From contig NZ_GL890828.1 of assembly GCF_000211815.1 (NCBI RefSeq), positions 1 through 21,551 of the forward strand: a DNA stretch of 21,551 nt, read 5' to 3'. Below, in pieces: positions 1 through 8,103 of this stretch. The translations under genes were made by a program, and so were the position numbers. The stretch comes from Moorena producens 3L. Its GTDB lineage: Bacteria; Cyanobacteriota; Cyanobacteriia; Cyanobacteriales; Coleofasciculaceae. How positions within the stretch are numbered: the stretch's first letter is position 1; each line of letters starts with the position of its first letter. The notes beneath the pieces were generated by a model. It had not been told where the DNA came from, searched no databases, and saw only the letters and a list, made by a program, of their open reading frames with translations.

Positions 1-270
1 AGTTGTGTTTTCTGACTGGGTAGGTTGTGTTTGAGCCACTGACCCATTAGCGGCACTACTGGATAAAGGTTTAATGCTTACAATCTTCCCTCCCATGCGA
101 GCAATACGCTGCATTTCCTGCTTCATGCGGTTATAGGGCACCGTCAACAAAACTGTGCCACTCTGACGAATCGGTCCATTTTGACGAAGACCGACTACCT
201 CATAAAGGTAAGTGCGACTACCAAATTCTGTAACAGTGCTGGAATTAGTAGACTCGCTAGGACTGTACAT
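1..270 (-). CDS. petH: Ferredoxin-NADP(+) reductase, N-terminal part (cut by window edge)
   Basis: Reading from an ATG at 270 toward position 1 gives 90 codons that stay open to the window edge. The protein contains GSRTYLYEVVGLRQN, then PIRQSG, a VPYNRMKQEMQRI stretch and GGKIVSIKP. This is the CpcD-like phycobilisome-linker domain found at the N-terminus of cyanobacterial FNR, followed by a Ser/Thr/Gln-rich hinge. FNR passes electrons from ferredoxin to NADP+ at the end of linear photosynthetic transport, and the linker domain attaches it to phycobilisomes. The FAD and NADP domains lie outside the window. The divergent neighbour prk supports the call, because petH and prk are commonly adjacent in cyanobacteria. 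A free-standing CpcD-domain linker cannot be formally excluded, since only the first 90 residues are visible. Confidence 0.88.
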   Translation of the reverse strand, partial: MYSPSESTNSSTVTEFGSRTYLYEVVGLRQNGPIRQSGTVLLTVPYNRMKQEMQRIARMGGKIVSIKPLSSSAANGSVAQTQPTQSENTT

Positions 271-838
271 TGCTTCTATTGCTCCAAACCAAACTGACTA
301 TGTATTGCTAACTATGTATTGCTAAGACTTGCCTTGGCACCACAAACAGACTCACGGTCGATGGGTGAGCGGCTAGCTAGTAATAACCCCGAATAATGCC
401 TTATTAGCGTAACATTGTAAAGCTATGCCCAGTAATGTTTTTGGTTTATCAGGGAGAGAATTAGTGTAGAGGCACTGGTAGGCACTACTCTCAAGTTACA
501 TGATCAGTAACTCAAAAACTGTAAATCCTGAGTCAGTTTAATTTTTTCTTTAAAAAATGCCCAACAAACCTTAGCATAAGTACTAAGCGAGGTAATGCTA
601 CTGACAATCAGCCTTGTATAAGCAATCTGGTTTTGGTAGAATCCACTATGAGCAGCTAGTAGTAAATACTTAAGCAGAGCTTGGCTTTGGTCTTCCCTAG
701 TGGTTAGTACTTAAGCGAGTGGATTTATGGTGGCATGTTATCAAGCACCACTATAAGCGTGTGTCAGATTGCTCCCAGGCTTGGGCTTTGGCTTACTGAA
801 AACTGATTTGAGAATATGTTTTACGTTAGAGGGAAGAT
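271..838. promoter_or_regulatory. Divergent petH/prk intergenic region with three direct repeats
   Basis: This 568-base spacer has no credible ORF and must carry the promoters of both petH and prk. Three near-identical boxes are visible on the prk side: AGTACTAAGCGAG at 579-591, ATACTTAAGCAGAG at 666-679 and AGTACTTAAGCGAG at 706-719. Their repetition upstream of a Calvin-cycle gene suggests a regulator-binding site, but I cannot name the factor. A purine-rich ribosome-binding site, GAGGGAAG at 829-836, precedes the prk ATG. Confidence 0.4.
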
Positions 839-1849
839 ATGACCACAGATCTGGAGAGGGTGGTAGTTATAGGAGTTGCTGGAGACTCAGGATGCGGGAA
901 ATCAACGTTTCTGAAGCGTTTGACCGACCTATTTGGCCAGGAGTTCATGACGGTGATTTGTCTGGATGACTATCACAGTCTGGATCGCAAACAGCGCAAA
1001 GAAAAAAGGGTTACTGCCCTTAATCCTAAAGCAAATAACTTTGACTTGATGTATGAGCAAATCAAAGCGCTAAAAGAAGGTCGGGGCATAGACAAACCTA
1101 TTTACAACCATGAGACCGGTGAAATTGATCCACCAGAACGGGTTGAGCCAAATAAAGTCATAGTCATTGAAGGTCTGCACCCTCTTTATGATGAGCGGGT
1201 GCGTGAGCTGGTTGACTTCGGCGTTTACCTAGACATTAGCGATGAAGTCAAAATCCAATGGAAAATCCAGCGGGACATGGCAGAACGGGGCCACCGTTAT
1301 GAGGATATCCTAGCGTCGATTGAAGCTAGACGTCCAGACTTTGAAGCTTACATTGAAGTCCAGAAGCAATACGCTGATGTGGTCATTCAAATCTTTCCCA
1401 CACAGCTGCTTCAGGGAGAGGCAGCTAAGGAAAGCAATCTACTGCGGGTGCGCCTACTTCAGAAGGAAGGGGTGGAAAACTTCGACCCAGTTTATCTGTT
1501 TGATGAAGGGTCAACCATCGACTGGAGACCTTGTGGTCGCAAGCTAACCTGTGCTTATCCTGGTCTGAAAATGTACTATGGGCCAGACAGCTACATGGGT
1601 AACGAAGTCTCTGTACTAGAGGTAGATGGTCAGTTCGATAACCTAGAGGAGATGATTTACATCGAAAGTCACCTCAGCAAGACCTCAACCAAGTACTATG
1701 GAGAGATGACCGAGTTATTGCTCAAGCACACCGATTATCCTGGCTCTAACAACGGTTCTGGGTTGTTCCAGGTTCTCGTTGGTCTGAAGATGCGGTCAAC
1801 TTATGAAAGCTTAGTATCTGGTGAAGCCAAAGTAGCAGCCAAGGTGTAG
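839..1849 (+). CDS. prk: Phosphoribulokinase
   Basis: This 336-residue protein phosphorylates ribulose-5-phosphate with ATP to make the Rubisco substrate RuBP, a committed step of the Calvin cycle in the cytoplasm. The P-loop GDSGCGKST lies at residues 15-23. The two regulatory cysteines of the oxygenic-phototroph form are present at C19 (inside the P-loop) and C41 (VICLDDYH). A second Cys pair, C232 and C238 (RPCGRKLTC), matches the C-terminal pair linked in plants and cyanobacteria to docking in the GAPDH-CP12-PRK complex. Thioredoxin control is therefore expected. Length is normal for cyanobacterial PRK. The ATG at 839 is preceded by GAGGGAAG at suitable spacing, and the protein starts at the usual place relative to the P-loop. 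It is divergent from petH and appears to be monocistronic. Confidence 0.97.
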   Translation: MTTDLERVVVIGVAGDSGCGKSTFLKRLTDLFGQEFMTVICLDDYHSLDRKQRKEKRVTALNPKANNFDLMYEQIKALKEGRGIDKPIYNHETGEIDPPERVEPNKVIVIEGLHPLYDERVRELVDFGVYLDISDEVKIQWKIQRDMAERGHRYEDILASIEARRPDFEAYIEVQKQYADVVIQIFPTQLLQGEAAKESNLLRVRLLQKEGVENFDPVYLFDEGSTIDWRPCGRKLTCAYPGLKMYYGPDSYMGNEVSVLEVDGQFDNLEEMIYIESHLSKTSTKYYGEMTELLLKHTDYPGSNNGSGLFQVLVGLKMRSTYESLVSGEAKVAAKV

Positions 1850-1862
1850 TATGGTCTACAGG

Positions 1863-1904
1863 AGCTGATGGATAAATGTTTGCGTGACTCCAATTCCATC
1901 AGCT
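1863..1904 (+). terminator. Hairpin downstream of prk
   Basis: AGCTGATGGA (1863-1872) and TCCATCAGCT (1895-1904) form a perfect 10-bp stem with a 22-base loop, 13 bases after the prk stop. There is no T-run, so it is a weak terminator at best. It may instead be an mRNA-stabilising 3' hairpin. Confidence 0.35.
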
Positions 1905-1944
1905 TCCTCAGACGGAACAAACCGAATCAGAGCATAAGATTGGC

Positions 1945-2301
1945 ATGGTATCGGATAGAGTTATAAGAATTTGGATAGCCAGTGTTTTGGTGTTTTTTGT
2001 TATGGTGGAAATCTACCAGTGGGTTAGACACGTAACTCTACCACTACCGGTGTTTATCTTAGCAGGAGCCTTATTAGCGATCGCTTCTAACTATGGCAAG
2101 CATCCAGGCTGGATTTTTCGCCAGCCTTCCTTCCCATCTGATTCATCTGATGCCAATCCAAGCCAAGGCAGCCAAGACCAAGACATTGCCAATACTGCTA
2201 AATTAAACGCTACAAAGCAGTCCTTATTTCCTACCTTGCCTCTCCCACAAAAATCAATTTCTTTTATTATTAATCGTCCTTTTGAAAAAAAAGATGGATG
2301 A
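1945..2301 (+). CDS. Small two-helix membrane protein, function unknown
   Basis: The 118-residue product has two hydrophobic segments, about residues 8-26 and 32-50, joined by a short loop containing YQWVRHVTLPLP. A polar, Ser/Gln/Asp-rich tail of about 65 residues follows. The pattern suggests a small inner-membrane or thylakoid protein with a soluble tail. I do not recognise a family. The gene follows prk on the same strand by about 95 bases, but the prk hairpin lies between them, so co-transcription is uncertain. No strong ribosome-binding site is visible before the ATG. Codon use and the HIP1 site inside it (near 2078) look native to the genome. Confidence 0.6.
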   Translation: MVSDRVIRIWIASVLVFFVMVEIYQWVRHVTLPLPVFILAGALLAIASNYGKHPGWIFRQPSFPSDSSDANPSQGSQDQDIANTAKLNATKQSLFPTLPLPQKSISFIINRPFEKKDG

Positions 2302-2385
2302 AGAATTCATGTCATCTTTCAGCCGTTGGGCTTTGTCTCACCCTAAGCGATCAGCTTTGTGGATCAGGCTTCTAGCCTGTGAAAT

Positions 2386-2483
2386 AACTCAGATGAAACG
2401 AATGCTTACCTCTTTGATTCAAAAGCTGATAGCTGATAGCTGATAGCTGATAGCTGATAGCTGATAGCTGATAGCTGATAGCT
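2386..2483. repeat. Dispersed repeat block with AGCTGAT heptamer array
   Basis: A 40-base block beginning AACTCAGATGAAACGAATGC (2386) runs straight into eight tandem copies of the heptamer AGCTGAT (2424-2479), ending 4 bases from the stop of the minus-strand gene at 2488. Related blocks occur at 7258 and 7957. The segment just upstream, with AGCTTTGTGG near 2352, also recurs near 7151. The heptamer brings a stop codon into most frames, which may make it tolerable at gene ends. Confidence 0.8.
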
Positions 2484-2487
2484 TAGA

Positions 2488-3075
2488 TCAACCGTTCATA
2501 TTCCGCTTCATTTGCTCCAACTCTTCATCCATTTCCCAGCTTTTAAACTGTTGCTCTAAAGGGTCTACACCAGAAGGGATATTGTATTGGTTACTGTTGG
2601 TAGTCTGATTCCAGGCAAATGTCTGGGAGTTCTGCTTAGGCTGAGAACTTGCGCGAGCTGCTGCTGTATCTCTAGCTTTAGCCTGCACTTCAGCGCGATG
2701 GTTTTTAATCTGTTCTTGGAGTTCCTTGGCTTTCGTAATTCGCTGTTTAACCCCTTCCATCTGGCCCCAAAGCTGATTGCCTTGACGTAACAGAGCTGCT
2801 TCTCGCTCTTGAGCTGCTTTAGCCCAATCAAATCTGTTGTGGGACTTCGCCTTGTCAATACGCTCATGCCAACGTTGAATGTCTTTGGCAACGGCGAGAA
2901 TTTGGTCTTGCAACCGCTTTTCCTGTTGCTGTAAGTCAATAATTAGCCGCAGTGTGTCTTTTTCTTGCTCGCGCAACTGCTCCTCTAGTGCCTGTAACTC
3001 TAGATGAGGATTGTTGCGGAGAAATTCTTCTAGACGACTTTCTAGAAATCGATTCAGGTCTTCAAATAGTCCCAC
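2488..3075 (-). CDS. Coiled-coil protein, TIGR04376-like, function unknown
   Basis: The protein is 195 residues. It starts MGLFEDLNRFLESRLEEFL and continues with a long, charged, Gln/Glu/Lys-rich region (about residues 20-118) with heptad character, typical of a coiled coil. A Ser/Gln/Asn-rich linker follows, then a short acidic end (SWEMDEELEQMKRNMNG). There is no signal peptide or membrane segment, so a cytoplasmic location is expected. The opening resembles a cyanobacteria-specific conserved family that I recall as TIGR04376, with no assigned role; that match is from memory and unverified. The ATG at 3075 is the only start that gives the conserved MGLFEDL opening. The gene is isolated between two repeat arrays. 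Confidence 0.7.
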   Translation of the reverse strand: MGLFEDLNRFLESRLEEFLRNNPHLELQALEEQLREQEKDTLRLIIDLQQQEKRLQDQILAVAKDIQRWHERIDKAKSHNRFDWAKAAQEREAALLRQGNQLWGQMEGVKQRITKAKELQEQIKNHRAEVQAKARDTAAARASSQPKQNSQTFAWNQTTNSNQYNIPSGVDPLEQQFKSWEMDEELEQMKRNMNG

Positions 3076-3164
3076 TGCACCACTATCCTATATCCTATTA
3101 GATCATATATTTTTAACTCTGTTATATCAACATATCTCAGCTTATCTGAAATAGCTACAGGAAT

Positions 3165-3457
3165 GGTATAGCAGAAGTCAGAAGTCAGAAGTCAGAAGTC
3201 AGAAGTCAGAAGTCAGAAGTCAGAAGTCAGATGTCAGAAGTCAGATGTCAGAAGTCAGATGTCAGATGTCAGAAGTCAGATGTCAGAAGTCAGAAGTCAG
3301 ATGTCAGAAGTCAGATGTCAGATGTCAGATGTCAGATGTCAGATGTCAGATGTCAGATGTCAGATGTCAGATGTCAGATGTCAGAAGTCAAACTCTTGCG
3401 CTTACAAAGGGTGTGAGAATTTTGTCATCTCCTAACTGCCCTGGCGACTGCTATAAC
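3165..3457. repeat. Dispersed repeat element with 31-copy heptamer core
   Basis: The element opens with GGTATAGCAG (3165) and closes with CTGCTATAAC (3448-3457), an imperfect terminal inverted repeat with 9 of 10 bases matching. Its core (3172-3390) is about 31 tandem heptamers, a mix of AGTCAGA and TGTCAGA. After the core comes a unique right arm with CTCTTGCGCTTAC and CCTAACTGCCCTGGCGAC. A second copy with the same ends and right arm but a short core lies inverted at 8831-8961. ORFs read through the heptamers are artefacts. It is MITE-like; no transposase is nearby. Confidence 0.75.
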
Positions 3458-3498
3458 TATAGTTAGTTATGAATAGTTAATTTAAAATTGGGCATTGG

Positions 3499-3526
3499 GA
3501 TTTGTGCGATCGCGATCGCACAAATC
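3499..3526. repeat. 28-base perfect palindrome containing overlapping HIP1 sites
   Basis: GATTTGTGCGATCG and its exact complement CGATCGCACAAATC meet at 3512/3513, giving 14-base arms with no loop. The centre is two overlapping copies of the cyanobacterial HIP1 octamer GCGATCGC. It could extrude as a cruciform or form a hairpin in RNA. Confidence 0.75.
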
Positions 3527-3538
3527 GGGTACGCGATT

Positions 3539-3564
3539 GGCCTTTGGCCACGCTACGCGTACGC
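3539..3564. repeat. GGCC-ACGCTACGCG dispersed repeat
   Basis: GGCCTTTGGCC followed by ACGCTACGCG and a CGTACGC tail. The same string recurs at 7190-7207 and 10652-10678, and degenerate forms occur at 7338-7362. It is a short palindrome-rich repeat of the kind abundant in Moorena-like genomes. The rest of 3565-3699 holds nothing I recognise. Confidence 0.7.
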
Positions 3565-3699
3565 ATACATAATATAATCGACTATAAAATACCATTGGCA
3601 ATTGGCAACCGAGCCATCCTGTTGTTAATTTCCTTAGAGCGTTAGAATTTGTTTTTTAAATTCGATATGGTGATTTATTACAGTCATGATCTTACATAA

Positions 3700-4854
3700 C
3701 TAAAAATGTTGTCCAACGTAAATTGAACGAACTTCACCATTGCGTCGAATCACTGCTTCCTGATTATCTACAGAGACTAGAGTCCAACCGCTATTAGCAA
3801 TTGCTTCCCCCAGCTTAACCCGTTGGGTAACACCATCAATTTTAAACAAAGCAGCAGATTGTTCTCCTAGCTCCAGTAATCCCACCAAGGTATGTTTGAT
3901 GGCAGGTGATGAGGGTGGGGGAGGTGGGGGCGGAGGGAGTCGGTCAAGAGTAGCGGTGGGCAGGGGGTCTGGGATTGGTGGTGGCGGTAATTCTAGAATA
4001 GTTGGTGGTGGTGGTTCTAGAACAGCATTTGACGGTGGTTTCGGGATTGGTGATGGTTTAGGTGTAATTTTAGGGGTGGTAGGAGGGGATGGTTTAACTG
4101 GCGCTGATGGCGCTGAGGATGCTATGGCAGGATCAGGGGTTGGAACCTTTTCAATCGGGATGTAATAAACTCGTTCTAAGACACGTTCTTTGACAGCAGT
4201 TGGTGGTGCAGTTGGTGCTGAATTATGAGCTACCGGACGATTGGGAGGCGTGGGGTTTGGTAATGATTGGGCGATCACAGGCTTTTTGATAGCTTTTGCT
4301 TTGCGGTCAATCACTTCTAGCGATCGCAACATATAGTTAATAAACTGGGCATCAGGTTCTGAGACTTTGCCTTGTTGAACTGATCCCAAAGCCACTAAGT
4401 TGTTCAACCATGACCAAGTTAGCTTTCCCTGGCTAGTCAGCCACATCATTGTGATTGCTGATAGGGACAGTAAGGCTAAAGCCCATAGGAGCTTGTCTAA
4501 AAACTGACCAGAGTGATCGGCGACAGTACTAGAGTTAGTATCTGCCGTTGTCGTTTGCAACTCACTTGAGGTGGTTTCGGCTAACTCCTGTGTTGAGGGG
4601 AGTGGGGATTCCAGAAACGGAATGATTGCCCCTGGTATGGGAATTTTCGGGATTGCTATCGGTTCCAAGGAGACATAGTCTGGCTCAGGGGGTTCTGTCG
4701 GCAACTCGCAGCCGTTCTCAATCATTTGGTACAGATCCCCAAATAAATCATCCATTAACCTATCGGCTTCAGCATCTACCGACCATGGCTGAATGGGAAG
4801 GGGAGGGTTCAACCGCTCTGTTGATTTTTCTTTGGTAATCACATCCTGAGACAT
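3700..4854 (-). CDS. Proline-rich single-pass membrane protein with GspC/PilP-like C-terminus
   Basis: The 384-residue product has four parts. Residues 1-118 are an acidic, Pro-rich cytoplasmic region. Residues 119-140 (LDKLLWALALLSLSAITMMW) are a single transmembrane helix. Residues 235-318 are an extended proline-rich spacer with a run of eight prolines near 307-314. The last 65 residues form a compact domain (LVGLLELGEQSAALFKIDG, then VKLGEAIANSGWTLVSV and AVIRRNGEVRSIYVGQHF). That domain has the pattern of the GspC homology region or PilP: a short beta-rich fold carrying G..W.LV.V and V..RNG. In type II secretion and type IV pilus machines such proteins bridge the inner membrane to the outer-membrane secretin, which fits the rod-like Pro spacer. 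No pilus or secretion genes flank it, so the role is inferred. The ATG at 4854 gives the full acidic N-terminus. Confidence 0.75.
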   Translation of the reverse strand: MSQDVITKEKSTERLNPPLPIQPWSVDAEADRLMDDLFGDLYQMIENGCELPTEPPEPDYVSLEPIAIPKIPIPGAIIPFLESPLPSTQELAETTSSELQTTTADTNSSTVADHSGQFLDKLLWALALLSLSAITMMWLTSQGKLTWSWLNNLVALGSVQQGKVSEPDAQFINYMLRSLEVIDRKAKAIKKPVIAQSLPNPTPPNRPVAHNSAPTAPPTAVKERVLERVYYIPIEKVPTPDPAIASSAPSAPVKPSPPTTPKITPKPSPIPKPPSNAVLEPPPPTILELPPPPIPDPLPTATLDRLPPPPPPPPSSPAIKHTLVGLLELGEQSAALFKIDGVTQRVKLGEAIANSGWTLVSVDNQEAVIRRNGEVRSIYVGQHF

Positions 4855-5003
4855 CGATGGTATCTCTCGTTACTATGACTATGACTATATCTTTCAGAAG
4901 ATTATCTTCCGAGACCCAAAACTAGACTTTTCTATGGGAAAAATCCTCCCATGGTTGGATATCCCGTCTGGTGATCAACCAGGGAGCAATAACGAACCTG
5001 AAA

Positions 5004-6914
5004 TTAGGGAGCCACAACAGCAGTGAACTTTCGTTCCCGCACCTCTAGATATACCAGCAAGGCATTGATATCTGCTGGATTAACCCCGCCAACTCTGGAT
5101 GCCTGACCAATAGTCATAGGTTTGACCTGGCTAAGCTTTTCACGAGACTCCTTGGATAGAGTTTCAATAGCAGCATAATCCAAATCTGGTGGTAACTGCC
5201 GATTAGCTTGCCGAGAAACTTGGTCAATTTGCTTTTGCTGACGCTTAAGATAACCATCATATTTTAGATCAATTTCTGCTCCTTCCCGTTCCGACTGATT
5301 CAGGTTAGGGTCACCGAGTCCATATTGGTCTAGATTGACATAGTGGAAACCAGGACGACGTAGTAACTCAGCTAAGGTAATCGAGTTTTTGATCTTTTGC
5401 TGGGTATCGGATGCGATCGCAATTCCGATTGGATCATGTTCCTTAATCCGTACCGACTGGAGTCGGGCTTTTTCTGTGGTGATGTTTCCCTGTTTTTGTT
5501 GATACAGCTGCCACCTACGGTCATCAATCAAACCCAGTTTCCGTCCTAAAGGAGTCATACGGCGGTCAGCGTTATCGGACCGCAATAGTAACCGATACTC
5601 CGAACGGCTAGTCAGCATTCGGTAAGGTTCCCGCAGGTCTTTGGTACACAAATCGTCAATTAACGTGCCGATATAGCTTTCTTCCCTAGGAAACACCACC
5701 ATTTCCTGATGGCCTACATAGCGCACTGCATTAATTCCCGCTACAATCCCCTGAGCTGCTGCTTCTTCGTAGCCAGTGGTACCATTAATTTGTCCAGCGC
5801 AGAACAATCCCTCAATTTTTTTAGTCATCAGTGTTGGATAACACTGAGTCGCTGGTAAATAATCATACTCAACCGCATAAGCAGGACGGAGCATAGCGCA
5901 ATTTTCTAATCCCGGAAGAGTTTGCAATAGCTGCAACTGCAAATTCTCTGGTAATCCAGTAGAAAATCCCTGGATATAGAGTTCTGGAATATCTCGTCCT
6001 TCTGGTTCAATAAAAATCTGGTGGCTTTCCTTATCAGCAAAGCGCACAATTTTATCTTCAATACTAGGGCAGGAACGGGGTCCTTTAGCCTCCACCCAGC
6101 CTCCATAGATTGGGGATAGATGAAGATTGTCCCGAATCAACCGGTGAGTCTCAGAAGTCGTACGGGTCAGATAGCAATACATCTGCTCTCGTTCGACCCA
6201 CACATCTGGGTCAAAGCTAAACCAGCGCACCTCCTCATCCCCTGGTTGAGGTTCCAAGTTGCTGTAATCTACGGAGCGCTTATCTACCCGTGCGGGGGTT
6301 CCCGTCTTGAGTCGTCCCGTTTCAAAGCCTAAGCGGTTAAGGGTTTCAGTCAACCCAATTGCCGCAAATTCCCCAGCCCGTCCTGCTGACATGGACTTGT
6401 TTCCCACCCAGATCCGTCCACCCAGGAAAGTCCCAGTTGTCAAGATTACTGCCGATGCTTGGAAAGCCACACCGAAGTAAGTCTGAACACCTATCACCTG
6501 ATCATTAGCCCCTAGCACCAAATCCGTGACCATGGCTTCCCGGAGAGTCAAGTTTTCTTGATTTTCTACAATCTCCTTCATCACAGCCGCATATTCTCGC
6601 TTATCCGTCTGCGCTCGCAAAGCCCAAACCGCTGGTCCCCGTGAACAGTTCAGTACCCGCTTTTGCAGGTAGGTACGGTCAGCCATTTTGCCAATTTCTC
6701 CACCCAAAGCATCTACCTCATGGGTGAGTTGAGACTTGGCCGGTGCTCCCACTGCTGGGTTACAGGGTTGCCAAGCAATTTTGTCTAGGTTGAGGGTAAG
6801 TAGGATAGTACGACAGCCCAACCGTGCTGAAGCTAGGGCGGCTTCACAACCAGCGTGTCCCGCGCCAACTACAATCACATCAAAGGCATCTTGGAAATCT
6901 ACTTGGGAATGCAT
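5004..6914 (-). CDS. mnmG: tRNA uridine-34 5-carboxymethylaminomethyl synthesis protein MnmG (GidA)
   Basis: MnmG, with MnmE, adds the cmnm5 group to the wobble uridine (U34) of certain tRNAs, using FAD and methylene-tetrahydrofolate. The 636 residues match the family length. The FAD dinucleotide-binding motif VVGAGHAGCEAA is at about residues 15-26. It is followed by the family signatures PCNPAVGAPAKSQL and EVDALGGEIG, and then RGPAVWALRAQTD. The middle has TGTFLGG and RLKTGTP; later come GLFCAGQINGTTGYEEAA and the RMLTSRSEYRLLLRSDNAD block. The C-terminal GidA-associated helices (near QASRVGGVNPADINALL) are complete. No frameshift or missing motif is visible. The ATG at 6914 sits nine residues before the conserved FDVIVVGAG strand, as in homologues. 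It is a single-gene unit here, separated from gatC by a repeat-filled spacer. Confidence 0.97.
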   Translation of the reverse strand: MHSQVDFQDAFDVIVVGAGHAGCEAALASARLGCRTILLTLNLDKIAWQPCNPAVGAPAKSQLTHEVDALGGEIGKMADRTYLQKRVLNCSRGPAVWALRAQTDKREYAAVMKEIVENQENLTLREAMVTDLVLGANDQVIGVQTYFGVAFQASAVILTTGTFLGGRIWVGNKSMSAGRAGEFAAIGLTETLNRLGFETGRLKTGTPARVDKRSVDYSNLEPQPGDEEVRWFSFDPDVWVEREQMYCYLTRTTSETHRLIRDNLHLSPIYGGWVEAKGPRSCPSIEDKIVRFADKESHQIFIEPEGRDIPELYIQGFSTGLPENLQLQLLQTLPGLENCAMLRPAYAVEYDYLPATQCYPTLMTKKIEGLFCAGQINGTTGYEEAAAQGIVAGINAVRYVGHQEMVVFPREESYIGTLIDDLCTKDLREPYRMLTSRSEYRLLLRSDNADRRMTPLGRKLGLIDDRRWQLYQQKQGNITTEKARLQSVRIKEHDPIGIAIASDTQQKIKNSITLAELLRRPGFHYVNLDQYGLGDPNLNQSEREGAEIDLKYDGYLKRQQKQIDQVSRQANRQLPPDLDYAAIETLSKESREKLSQVKPMTIGQASRVGGVNPADINALLVYLEVRERKFTAVVAP

Positions 6915-7425
6915 GGGTCTAAGGAAGGATCAGAAATCAAAGCTGAGGAATTCTTTACCATAAAATGGTTCATTTTTTATAGTTTAATTTAAAAATTAAG
7001 GGTTTGGTTTGATAGTTTACTGTCTACTAGCCTTCAATCGTCAACCCTCAACCGTGAACAACAAACCCTTTCACGCCCAGTTAGCATTCAGTGTAAGCAT
7101 TCAGCGGTCAGCGGTCAGCGGTCAGCTTAAAATCAACCCAGCGTAGCGAAAAGCTTTGTGGCACAGGCTTTGGCCTTGGCCTTTTGGCCTTTTGGCCACG
7201 CTACGCGAACGGCCACGCGTGCGCGTTTGGCCACGCTGTGCGAACGACGCTGTGACTTAACTCAGATTAAACGAATACTTAGCTATTTTATTATTAAAGG
7301 TTTCCTCCTCAATAATCGTGCCCATAGCACATAAGCTGTTCGCGTAGCGTGCGCGTAGCGCATTAGCTGATAGCTGATAACTGATAGCTAATACGCGACA
7401 CGCTGATACGCGACACGCTGATAGC
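6915..7425. repeat. Repeat-filled spacer between gatC and mnmG
   Basis: No gene is seen in these 511 bases. Several repeats are packed together: three copies of GCGGTCA at 7105-7125; a block with AGCTTTGTGG and CAGGCTT (7151-7170) matching 2352-2371; a run of GGCC and CCACGCTACGCG motifs at 7171-7255; a block AACTCAGATTAAACGAATAC (7258) matching 2386 and 7957; GCGTAGCG motifs at 7341-7361; and AGCTGAT heptamers broken by ACGCGACACGCTGAT at 7363-7425, ending exactly at the gatC stop. It appears to be an older relative of the 2347-2483 element that was split by insertion of the GGCCACGCTACGCG-type repeats. Confidence 0.65.
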
Positions 7426-7716
7426 TTACCCTTCAGTGATAATTTTTGGCACTCTGAAGAAATCACCATCCTGCTCAGGAGCTTCCCTGAACATACAATC
7501 CCTGTCAGTATAGGGTTTGAGAGTATCCAGTCGAGTCACATTGCTAATATCAATCGCCCGTGTAGTCGGCGGCACATCCTCAGTATCTAATTCACTCAGC
7601 TGTTGAAAATATTCGAAAATACTACTCATCTGAGCTGCCAATTTCTCCTCTTCCTCTGCTTTCAGTTCTAAACGAGCAAGATTGGCAACTTTTTGGACTT
7701 GTTCGCGGTCTATCAT
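7426..7716 (-). CDS. gatC: Aspartyl/glutamyl-tRNA(Asn/Gln) amidotransferase subunit C
   Basis: GatC is the small stabilising subunit of the GatCAB complex, which converts Glu-tRNA(Gln) to Gln-tRNA(Gln) (and Asp-tRNA(Asn) where needed). Most bacteria without a glutaminyl-tRNA synthetase require it. The 96 residues beginning MIDREQVQKVANLARL fit the family in length and pattern: the N-terminal helical segment LARLELKAEEEEKLAAQM, the IFEYFQQLSELDTEDVPPT core, and the ending LREDxx-like DCMFREAPEQDGDFFRVPKI. An in-frame ATG at 7749 would add 11 residues, but the family normally begins at the M(I/S)xxxV position, so I chose 7716. gatA and gatB are not in the window. Confidence 0.95.
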   Translation of the reverse strand: MIDREQVQKVANLARLELKAEEEEKLAAQMSSIFEYFQQLSELDTEDVPPTTRAIDISNVTRLDTLKPYTDRDCMFREAPEQDGDFFRVPKIITEG

Positions 7717-8103
7717 AATTTGGTTATAAAAAGGCTTAGCCGAAATCAAAAACTATAAAGACTATCGTAAGCATATGCGCTACAGATGGTGCTACTTGAG
7801 GTGCGGTCAGCTGTCAGCTATCATGTTTAAAATAAAGCTAGTTCCCGTAGCATGGGCATTGAGCAAACGGGATAATTTAATAGTTCGAGATTAATGATAA
7901 TTCAAAGTCTGGGGATTTGCCCATCAGCCAAAGACTATGAATCCCTGGCAGTAGAGATAACAAAGATTAAACGAATGCTCATCTGTTTTATTCAAAAGCT
8001 TTCCACTTAGCCTGTGCTTAGAGCATTAGCTGATAGCTGATACGCGACACGCTGATAGCTGATAGCTTACAGACTATCAAATTTATTAACTAGAAGCTAG
8101 CCG
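7717..8103. repeat. Spacer with third copy of the AAACGAATGC/AGCTGAT repeat
   Basis: These 387 bases hold no gene. At 7964-8000 GATTAAACGAATGC leads through CATCTGTTTTATTCAAAAGC, closely matching 2391-2427. AGCTGAT heptamers interrupted by ACGCGACACGCTGAT follow at 8027-8066, in the same order as at 7363-7425. The array again lies just downstream of a minus-strand gene (ycf3). GCGGTCAGCTGTCAGC at 7803 is a shorter variant of the 7105 repeat. Confidence 0.65.

Noticed and set aside
2424..2483. Heptamer arrays considered as CRISPR
   Set aside because: The units are 7 bases with no spacers, and no cas genes are present. The array at 9069-10110 has non-unique, homologous spacers and is also not CRISPR.
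3172..3466. ORFs through the heptamer array encoding SEVRCQ/SDVRCQ repeats
   Set aside because: A 7-base tandem repeat gives open frames by chance. There is no ribosome-binding site, and the second copy of the element has a much shorter core.
3896..4165. Glycine-rich ORF on the plus strand
   Set aside because: It is antisense to the proline-rich spacer of the 3700-4854 gene; proline codons read backwards as glycine.
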